Source: Diadema setosum
Taxonomy: Eukaryota; Echinodermata; Echinoidea; Diadematoida; Diadematidae
Assembly (NCBI GenBank): GCA_033980235.1
Contig: CM067079.1
Coordinates: forward strand, 30,652,647-30,716,646
Reading direction: 5' to 3'
DNA: 64,000 nt
Made by a program: the position numbers and the translations under genes. Below the pieces are notes generated by a model. It saw only the letters and a list, made by a program, of their open reading frames with translations. It was not told the origin of the DNA and ran no database searches. Positions 50,111-59,128 of this stretch are shown in pieces; position 1 is the first letter of the stretch, and each line of letters starts with the position of its first letter.

Positions 50111-51480
50111 GTATGAAAGGGAGGGAGAGGGCAAAGTGTGTACTCATTGAACACTCACTACAGGTGTAAAAGAGAGGGAGAGGGCAAAGTATGTACTAAT
50201 TTCACATTCGCTGCAGGTGTAAAATGGAGGGAGAGGGCAAAGTGTGTACTCATATAACACTCACTACAGGTGTAAAGGGAGGGAGAGAGCAAAGTGTGTT
50301 CTTATATTACACTCACAACAGGTATGAAAGGGAGGGAGAGGACAAAGTGCGTTCTCATTTTACACTCACTACAAGTGTAAAAGGGAGGGAGAGGGCAAAG
50401 TGTGTATTCATTTTACACTCACTCCAGGTGTAAAAGGGAGGGAAAGGGCAAAGTGTGTACTCATTTTACACTCACTGCAGGTGTAAAAGGGAGGGAGAGG
50501 GCAAAGTGTGTACTCATTTTACACTCACTGCAGGTGTAAAAGGGAGGGAGAGGGCAAAGTGTGTACTCATTTTACACTCACTGCAGGTGTAAAAGGGAGG
50601 GAGAGGGCAAAGTGTGTACTCATTTTACACTCACTGCAGGTGTAAAAGGGAGGGAGAGGGCAATGTGTACTAATTTTACACTCACTACAAGTGTAAAAGG
50701 GAGGGAGAGGGCAAAGCGTGTACACATTTTACACTCACTAGAGGTATGAAAGGGAGAGAGAGGGCAAAGTGTGTACTCATTTTACACTCATCACAGCTAT
50801 GAAAGGGAGGGATCCCTCGAGGAAAATTGTGTACTCATTTTACACTCACTACAGGTGTAAAAGGGAGGGAGAGGGCAAAGTGTACTCATTTTACACTCAT
50901 CACAGGTATGAAAGGGAGGGAGAGGCAAAATGTGTACTCATTTTACACTCATCACAGGTATGAAAGGGAGGGAGAGGGCAAAGTGTACTCATTTTACACT
51001 CACTGCAGGTGTAAAAGGGAGGGAGAGGGCAAAGTGTACTCATTTTACACTCACTGCAGGTGTAAAAAGGAGGGAGAGGGCAAAGTGTACTCATTTTACA
51101 CTCACTTCAGGTGTAAAAGGGAGGGAGAGGGCAAAGTGTACTCATTTTACACTCACTTCAGGTGTAAAAGGCAGGGAGAGGGCAAAGTGTGTACTAATTT
51201 TACACTCGCTGCAGTTGTAAAAGGGAGGGAGAGGACAAAGTGTACTCATTTTACACTCACTGCAGTAATTTTACACTCACTACAGGTGCAAAAGGGAGGG
51301 AGAGGGCAAAGTGTGTACTCATTTTACACTTACTGCAGGTGTAAAAGGGAGGGAGAGGGCAAAGTGTGTATTCATTTTACACTCACTCCAGGTGTAAAAG
51401 GGAGGGAAAGGGCAAAGTGTGTACTCATTTTACACTCACTACAGGGATGAAAAGGAGGGAGAGGGCAAAGTGTGTACTGT
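50089..51480 (+). repeat. Minisatellite of about 26 units built on the exon 6 splice donor
   Basis: Units of 51-53 bp with the core GGTGTAAAAGGGAGGGAGAG, then GGCAAAGTGTGTACTCATTT and TACACTCACTGCA. The first unit overlaps the last 22 coding bases of the exon (CTCATTTTACACTCACCACAG) and its donor GTATGA. Every later unit repeats a CAG|GTGTAA or CAG|GTATGA junction. Units missing a GT dinucleotide are 51 bp, so the array opens a 207-residue frame (50827-51450) that is a repeat artefact. The + strand is strongly purine-rich with GGGAGGGAGAGGG tracts that could form G-quadruplexes. Confidence 0.95.
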
Positions 51481-52404
51481 TTTTCATTGACGTCAATTTT
51501 ATTTTTCTCATAACTGGAACGGTCTGTGACAGTGACAAAATTCTTGCAAATGGCATAGTGAATTTGCATCATTTCAAATGTGTGCCAGAGAAAGGAGCTA
51601 AGACACGAAAGAATTCAGTGTAGCAACAGGATTAACTCTCTATGTGCCATGGTGGAAACCCCCTGTGTGCCACGTTATTCTGAGACAAGAATGTAGTCAT
51701 GCTTTGAGAAAGAATTCTGTTTTTCCAATTCCTTTAACTTCTACAAATATTTGTTAAGCTGGACATAGTAGTGAGCAAAGTTAAAGACGAATGCCAAACT
51801 TTTCTTCCATATACAAGGTATGACAATTCTATTTTCAACTTTTCTTTTGAATCACTGGTTGCTACATGTCTGTAAAGGCATGACTTTTGCACATAAAGTA
51901 GTGACAGAAACTTAGAATGTACACGCAAATTTAGTTGGGAACACTGCTTGATAGTCAATCACCACATAGAATGCAAGCCGTATGTGAGTGGAACAAAAGC
52001 GCAAGAAACGCTTTGATTGTACCGCGGGATTAGCGATTTATCGATCAGTTTTGGCGGCTTTGTTTGTTGAGCAGAATATGCGAAGTTGGCACGCCGTCGA
52101 CTGAGTCGGACGTGCGAACGTGGCACATTAAGAGTTAATGAAATATAGATTATGTTCATAATCAGGTATAAGATTGTCAAAAAGTGTGACGTCGTATTTC
52201 TGTGTTTTTCAAATGACAATGGAAAATACTTCAAGACCATTGACAGAATTTTAATCGACTCTGTCATTGCAGCAAGCAAGTTTTTTTGGTGTGTGTGTAT
52301 ATGACATTTTGATATATCGGCTTACGAGGATACTTTACTGAACAGATATTGATGACTGGATGGTAACCATTCTGTTTTCTATACCCTGATCTCTCCTACA
52401 ACAG
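51481..52404 (+). other. Remainder of glypican intron 6
   Basis: Unique-looking AT-rich sequence between the minisatellite and the CTACAACAG acceptor at 52404. A slightly CpG-richer patch lies at 51970-52130 and is bracketed by loosely inverted motifs (TATGTGCCATGG near 51643 and CGTGGCACATTAAGAG near 52119), so it may be another old element. Nothing else was recognised. Confidence 0.6.
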
Positions 52405-52640
52405 CTGCAGGCCAGGATCCTGATTTCAGCTTTGAGCCAACGCCAAAGACGTCAAGAACTAAGAGCCCACATGAACCCACAGAGAAAATTCCTTACAGAC
52501 CTATCACAGAGGACCCATCAGGTCAGAAGGAAACGCCCAAACCAGCTGTGAGAGCAGGGGCTGCACCCACACACACTGTCACCTCTTTAGCAATTATTAC
52601 TCTCCTCTCCCTCTGTGCATCAGTACTCATTCATTGGTGA
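52405..52640 (+). CDS. gpc5: Glypican terminal exon: linker and GPI-anchor signal, stop at 52638-52640
   Basis: Encodes about residues 471-548. It completes an Ala codon with CT, then AGQDPDFSFEPTPKTSR, a Pro/Thr/Lys-rich linker and the C terminus APTHTVTSLAIITLLSLCAS plus VLIHW, followed by TGA. A hydrophobic tail preceded by small residues (RAGAAPT) is a typical GPI-attachment signal; the omega site is probably among those G/A residues. The exon has no internal ATG-initiated frame and was found by splice phase. The acceptor is CTACAACAG. The frame only works if the exon at 50110 contributes one base. Confidence 0.93.
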
Positions 52641-53407
52641 TACAGTGTCATCTTTCAGAGCTTAATGCTCTCTTGGACCTTACATCCAATCTCATTTGGA
52701 CTTGGCTGAGCATGGCTGACCAACAAGGAGATAAAAAGAACTTGATCAACAACTTCACATCTCTTGTGCATCAATAGACTTTTCAGAGCTTTTGTTTGAG
52801 TTAACTCCCCAGAGTAGATGGGAAAGTCATGACTGGCTAATACCTTAAGGAAGCACATGGAATTGGAAAGAGATGGTTGTGTTAAAATGGAACAACTAAA
52901 TACCCAGCCAAATGTGGTGTGTACCAAATGTTTGTTTTCCTGCAAGTTTCATGTCCAGTAGGAATGTTGATTGGATAACTGGAAGGGTCTAGTTGCCTTT
53001 ATTCTGTAACCGAGTACCCCAATGTGTGTAGAGTAATATGCCACCAAGGGAATGCAAGCTTTATTTTTCAGTATTGTTGGTTAGGTTTTTGTTTCCTTAT
53101 TTTGGAGGAGAATAACAGAAATTAATGAAATCGTTTAGAAGCACAAAGCTAAATATTGCAAAATCATGCATAAAAGATAAACATGCAGTTGAAGAGTTAT
53201 GTTGTAAAATGTTCCCCAAATGACAATATTCTATTAGAGGAGGTCTATTTTCAAAGGAAAGGTGTGTCACAAGTCACAAGATCACCTGGATATCCTGGTG
53301 AAATAAAATGCATGTTTTCACATCAAGAAAAAACTTTGAATAGGTATTTGAGTGAGATGAGGTATATGTGACATACTTAACTCTGTCTGTTTACCTCCAT
53401 TACTATA

Positions 53408-53630
53408 ATACCAGAATCATTCGTGGCATTAAACTTTTGTGAATTGAAGCCAACAGCCTTTTTTTTTTTAATGCATAGAACTTTTGCGAGTTGCCACTGG
53501 CATTCAATGCACAGTATTGTGTAGACAAACACTTTTGTAAGCATTTCACTTTTGCAAATCTTGGCTCCTCGCTAAATTCTGTAAAGTTTCATGTATGTGA
53601 GAATTTCAGATTTTACATCTGCAGTATTCT
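53408..53630. mobile_element. Decayed CGCGAA-family MITE in the 3' UTR
   Basis: Shares GCCAACAGCCTTTTTT, GAGTTGCCACTGGCATTCAA and TTTTGCAAATCTTGGCTCCT-type blocks with the copies at 29971 and 38186. It ends near TCTGCAGTATTCTGG. A few CpG sites remain (TTCGTGGCA, TTTTGCGAG), so it is intermediate in age. Confidence 0.7.
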
Positions 53631-56003
53631 GGTGGGAATGGTCCTCCTATGAGACCTCCCTAGAGATGAGAAAAAAGTGATAAGGAATCTTATATAAACT
53701 GCTACTAAGCCAGGAGTGTGCTGCATATATCTTAATGATGCTTTCAATAGGATTTCAGGTGTTGAATTCATTAGATATCTGTACAATATTAGGTGTCACC
53801 ATGTCATGGCATTGCAGGACGTTTTCTTTTATACTGCATGTTTATATCTTCAAAGATGGGTAAAAAAGTCTTGCATATTTCTTATTGACACTACATCATT
53901 AAGTACTCATGGTGTTTTTAATCTTATGTCCTTTATTCATGTGTAAAAACAAAAGCAAGCTGTGATCTTCCATTCAATCCATTTGTTGCCAAAACATATG
54001 TGATTCTCTTTTTTTTGGCGTGGAAGAGGGAAGTATTGGTTCAGTCATATTTCAAAGTTGGATGCTGGAAATTTAAGCTCTTAACAGCATTGATATTTCC
54101 TCTTAACAGCGTTGATATGTCAAAAACACTTGACACTAACAGGACATTATTGCCAAAATATATTGTAGAGCAACATTTGTTTTTTGGTGCCATACTTTCT
54201 CTTTCATGTATGTTGTTAGAGTATATTTTTTTAGACTTCCACTAGATAAAGTCTTAGTAAGAACATTTACTTGTAAATTAGAAAAAAAAAAAGGTGATGC
54301 AGGCTGAAGTATTTGACAGGCTGTTGATTGGGAGTTGCATTTTTATATAATTACATGTCCATGATTTAATTCTTCCAGAGATTTCCTGTTCCTGTTAGCA
54401 ATAATATATCTACATGTACAAAAATCTCACATTTTCCAAAAACTTCTAAAAGATCATGGAGAGTATAGAATTACTTTTCATTTCTGACTTCTAGAGTTGG
54501 CAGTGACACTTGATGAACTCTCTAATTACAGAATTATGTTTAGGAAAGATTCACAAAGCAGATTTATTTTGTCTATGTGTGATGTGACTGATTTGCTATG
54601 TGCAAATGCAATGACAGTCAGGACATTGCATGAGGACATTTGAGAAAGGAAGGTCAAAGAAGGTGGTTCTCCTCTAACACCTATTTTTATATGACATTGA
54701 TAATGCTGTTCTTTATGAAAATATTGCGCATGTGGAAAGAATCTCTTCTTTCTCTTGTTGAATCTGCTCAGATGATCTTGACAGTGACTGTGCCCAATCT
54801 TCCCACTATTTTTGTCAGAGATCGAGGTAGGACATGTCCCTGTAACTACACACCTGTCCACATGTAGTTGTTGAGTCAGAAATTACCTTTATAACCAAGC
54901 AATTATAGCACCCTAAGTGACGACATTCAGAGAATATTTGGCTTTCCCTTAATTTGACAGATACACTGTCTTGGTACCTTTCAGAGCATAAAATGTATCA
55001 TGCCCAAAATTGAGGCATAGCTGTCATGTGACAAAGAAAAAAAAAAATGTAGCTTCAGCTTTTGTTTGACACGTTACTCTCATCTGGAAGCCTTTGAATG
55101 TCTTTCCTAGTCAGACTCTCATATGTCCAGGTCCCTCAAAAAGTTATTACATCAATAAATGAGAAAGTGAATAGATAAATAAATGAAGAATGAAATAGAT
55201 GGGATAAAATAAATGAATAATCAAGCAACTAACTGACTGATAGAAAGCTGAAGTGAAGGGAAGAATGGTATAACCAATTTATGTTACTTTTGTTTTTTTC
55301 ACTTCTTTCTCTCTTAATGATAATGCACTGCAAAAGTTATTGTTTGTTTTTTTCCAAGATGCTTCCATGTTTTTCATCATGAGGAGTTCTGAAATCATCC
55401 ATTGAATTATTTCAAAGCTCTATATGTATCTCCAACTTGTGCATAAAATTGTTTGTGTGAGTAATAACACATTGTAATCTGTCAGGGATACTCTTTTGTT
55501 GTACAGTTAAACCTGTGTATAGTGACCGCTCATGAACTATGTTTTACTGTTTGTGTTCTCTTTGTCTCAACTGACATTCTCAGTAGCCTCCATCCCCCTC
55601 TAAAAAAAAAGATAAAGGAAAGGAGTGCATTTTGGTGGAATGAGGAGTGGAAAGACATACAAAACATTTAGAGCCATGTGTCAACAGATCTGACATAAAG
55701 TATACAGTATAAACTACAGTCCATGGTTGCTGAACCTTAACCGAACACAGTGAAATCTTGACCAGAGGGGCTAATCAGGCATCCAACTGACAGCATTAAG
55801 ACAGGCACTGCACACATCTTTTCTCTCCCATGCAGTTTATAGTGGTATACAAAACAGACAGCTGCTTATGAAAAATTAACCATTGTGATTTGCTTTTCTG
55901 TACATTATGCTAAAATATGCTGGGTGGAAAGGGCTCAATGAAATTTGGTCCTATTCTTTGACATATCTGTGCTGTATCTCTACAAATTATTATCATTATT
56001 TTT

Positions 56004-56975
56004 ATGCCTCCGCCAACGAAGTGGCCGGAGGCATTAGGTTTTCGGGTCGTCCGTCCATCCGTCCGTCCTTACGTACGTACGTCCGTCCCGGACGTTTTGT
56101 TTTTGTCGATATCTTGAGAACCATGTGGTTTTACATCAAACTTGGTATGAGGGTATATCCTGGGGGATAATACTTTTCTTTGGATTTTAGGGTCACGGGG
56201 TCAAAGGTCACAGGTTATTTTGTGAAAAAAGTTGAAAATTCATGTTTTTTAACCATATCTCGCAAATGGTTCAAGCTATCTTCATGGAACTTAGTACATA
56301 TGTTTGTTCCAATGGGCAGTGATTATCTAGGGAAGTTGGGGGTCATGGTTCAAAGGTCAGGGGGTCAAAGGTCATGGTCAACTCCTCAAAATATCACTAC
56401 TTTCCTTATATTTCTGCAATGCCTGAAGGTTTTTGGGTTTTTTTTTAACTTGATGTATGCATGTATTACCCAATATATATCCTGTGAGAAGTTTCTTGCC
56501 AAAACGTCAAAGGTCAAGTGAAAGTGCTGAATTGCACTTTTTCCTCCATATCTCAAAAGTAACTCAAGGTATCATCATGAAACTTACATATTTATGCATG
56601 TTCAACCTAGCAGTGATTCTCTTTGGAACTGTGAGGTCAAAGGTCAAAGGCCAGGTTAAGATAACGCTATTTCCCCATTTGATACTGAAATTATACTTTT
56701 TCTAAATACCTTGAAAATTACTCAATGCAAAAACTTATAAAAGGGTCAAGTAAAAATCATCAGTTCCCCAAATACCTGCACTCTGACATTTTAATCATTC
56801 ATCCAATTGAACCTAGTTCTAGGAAAGTGAACATTCAGCACATTTGTGGCAAACCTGTCATTTTAATATTTTGCCAATTGTGTGAAACTGTCATCACACA
56901 TTGTCAAGACATTGTACTATAGGAGAACCATGCATTATGGCGGAGGCATATCAGTCGCCGTAGCGATATATCTAG
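56004..56975 (+). mobile_element. TGCCTCCGCCA repeat with GGTCAAAGGTCA motifs, Helitron-like 3' end
   Basis: TGCCTCCGCCA near the left end is complemented by TGGCGGAGGCA at 56939-56949. The right end has a small hairpin (TCGC, CGTA, GCGA) followed by TATATCTAG. This layout, subterminal inverted repeats plus a 3' hairpin and CTAG, matches the 25612-28190 element. The interior has several GGTCAAAGGTCA or near copies (about 56199, 56347-56375 and 56633-56647) and a GTCCGTCC-rich 5' part. A 5' relative begins near 45556. There is no ORF of note. Confidence 0.6.
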
Positions 56976-57132
56976 TTTTTGAATGAATTTTGGGCAAATT
57001 CAGCTTGTTCAGAATGTAGGGCATATGCCTTTGATGGAAATGCATAGTGAACTTTATGCCATGGACATTTTTATTATCTATGTTATAGATACACTACACT
57101 TGAGAATGATTGTAATTTTCTTCCTAAGTGTA

Positions 57133-57317
57133 CAGTGGACTCTTGTTATAACAAAGTGCTCGGGACTGACAGTTTTCTTTCATCATATCAACATTTTGTT
57201 AAAACCAAACAAATGCACAATAAAGAACATAGAGCTGATAATGTTGGAACCTGAATTTTGTATTTCGTTGTAACCACAATTTGTTGTAACCATGTTCATT
57301 ATAACGGGAGTGCACTG
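57133..57317. mobile_element. 185-bp Tigger/pogo-like MITE
   Basis: The ends CAGTGGACTCTTGTTATAAC and TTATAACGGGAGTGCACTG are inverted. CAGTG termini with CTC..GTTATAA are of the type found in mariner-related Tigger/pogo elements. TA precedes the left end; the right flank is CC, so the duplication is not intact. Confidence 0.65.
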
Positions 57318-57685
57318 CCTTCTCTTTTTTTTTTCTTTTGGCATATATGTTGATGTAGCTCTGTGAAGTGAATTCATTATTTACAATTTTGCATTAGATT
57401 GTAAAATATTGACACTGTGTACATTTTATTATGATTATATATATATATAACAGAATATGTATTTAACTGTATAAAGAAGTAATTTCTTTATTCTATGAGG
57501 AATGCTTTTTTTACAATGATATACCAGTACTTGAAAAGTACTAATGAAATGGAACCAAGCGCTTGTCAGAAGGGGAAAATGCATTGCAAATGGATTATGA
57601 TGCTATGTATTGTACTATGGTATTATCTGGAAATTTAATTTTTGTACTATGTATTTACTTGTATATTGCCGTTTTATACAAATGA

Positions 57686-57691
57686 AATAAA
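57686..57691 (+). terminator. Candidate glypican polyadenylation signal AATAAA
   Basis: AATAAA followed by a T/G-rich stretch 20-40 bases downstream, in the sense orientation of the glypican gene and with no later exon. Alternative AATAAA motifs occur upstream (53302). Confidence 0.45.
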
Positions 57692-57902
57692 GGGAATTTA
57701 ATTACTGTATGACTTGCAGTTTTGTGCAGTAAAGCATATCTATTTCAACTTATCACAATTTTCATGTTGGTTATTATCATCATTGCTAAGTATTTCATGA
57801 TTAATTTCTGTGTCTATACTACTTGATCATGATTTTATCACCGACATTAGAGTATTAGACAAAACATGCACTGCTGACAGATGTTTCACAGACATTTACA
57901 TT

Positions 57903-58149
57903 TGAAGAGTTTGTTTGCAAAAACCGATAAGTCCATATTTGTCAAATGGAGATATTTTCGATTAAAAGTCAAGAAAAATAGAGAATAAGAAGATTTTTTT
58001 TGGTTCTTTTGACCACAACTTCAAAAATGCACCTTTATATGTAGTGACCAATATATCATTTAAAATGTATCATTTTGTAATTTATAACACAGACCGTACT
58101 TCAAAATCTTCAAAAATGAACTTATCGGTTTTTGCAAACAAACTCTTCA
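57903..58149. mobile_element. 247-bp MITE, copy 2 of the TGAAGAGTTTGTTTGC family
   Basis: Terminal inverted repeats as in 48518-48766, and the interior aligns in reverse orientation (GTAGTGACCAATATATCATT is shared as its complement). It is flanked by TT rather than TA. The two copies differ by scattered substitutions. Confidence 0.85.
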
Positions 58150-59128
58150 TTTGTTCTTTTTTTTAAGAGATTTGATGAGACAGCTTAAAATAAAGAAAAA
58201 ATAGAAGAGGTAGAAAGAAATCACCATGCAGTGACAACATACACACTTGGCACTGACCATTAGGTGAATATAACATCAGCAGAGACTAGCTCATTCATTG
58301 GTACAGAAACTCTCAAATAATTTGATGATCAGCAAACCATCACAGTGAATGGGAACCTACACATAAACTTTATTTTTTAAACTTTTTTAAAAATTTCTGT
58401 TGACCACTTTTGGAGTATGAGAAGTAAAATAATACAAGAGCATAAGAGCTGCAAGATACAACAAAATGTACAAGAATGTATCAGCTATGCCATATGACAT
58501 AAAAATCATCACATAATTGGTAGTATAACCCTTTTTGGAGTCTGAAAACAGATGAGTAACAAGAACCACAAAATATTACCAACATTATACAGAATACATG
58601 ATATATGCCTAAGTGAATGTCGTCAGCAAAGCATAGTATTTACAGATATACTGCCTTGGGTAAAGAATATAATATACAAAGCCTCTGCATATTGTACTGT
58701 AAGTACCCACAATGTTTAGCCACAGCTGTAATACACTGTTTAAAACTTTGATAAAAGTGAAAACTTTAGCAAGCTCATACAGACTATGAGCTTGAGTACG
58801 AGTACCACACTGTTGAACAAACAAAACATCTTGAGAGTACTGTGGTGTACTCTAAACTTTTGATAAAAAATTTGAGCCTATCTGAAAGACAAATGAAAGC
58901 AAAACAGTGTTCATACTCTTCTCTTCCATCACTGAAGTGCTTTCTTTTGAAAGTATCTGTCAAAAAATGTCTGTACAGAATTTACATTTCCTCGTTTTTG
59001 AAATTGATCAAATGCCTTTAACCTTAAATTGAATTTTCTTGTGAGATTACATGATAGGTAAGTTTTTGTTCTAGCATATCCTTTATTATTTCTTTTAAAT
59101 TTGTTCTAAATTGGACATACTATTACTT
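58150..59128. other. Intergenic AT-rich stretch
   Basis: No gene, inverted repeat or recognisable repeat family was seen. Short ORFs on the minus strand have no recognisable similarity. Confidence 0.5.

Larger units (their letters stand above)
52641..57715 (+). other. Probable glypican 3' UTR, about 5 kb
   Basis: No further coding exon follows the stop. An AATAAA at 53302-53307 could give a short form. The region carries a decayed MITE (53408-53630), a TGCCTCCGCCA repeat (56004-56975) and a Tigger-like MITE (57133-57317). The stretch 53.7-56.0 kb contains only AT-rich sequence, including AATR-type low complexity near 55150-55230. The extent is an inference from the AATAAA at 57686. Confidence 0.5.

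Noticed and set aside
50827..51450. 207-residue frame with repeated SFYTH/KREGEGK units
   Set aside because: It is a by-product of 51-bp units in the minisatellite, changes frame at every 53-bp unit and has no initiation or splice context.
50089..51480. CRISPR-like regular array
   Set aside because: Units are contiguous head-to-tail copies with no unique spacers, inside an animal gene intron.
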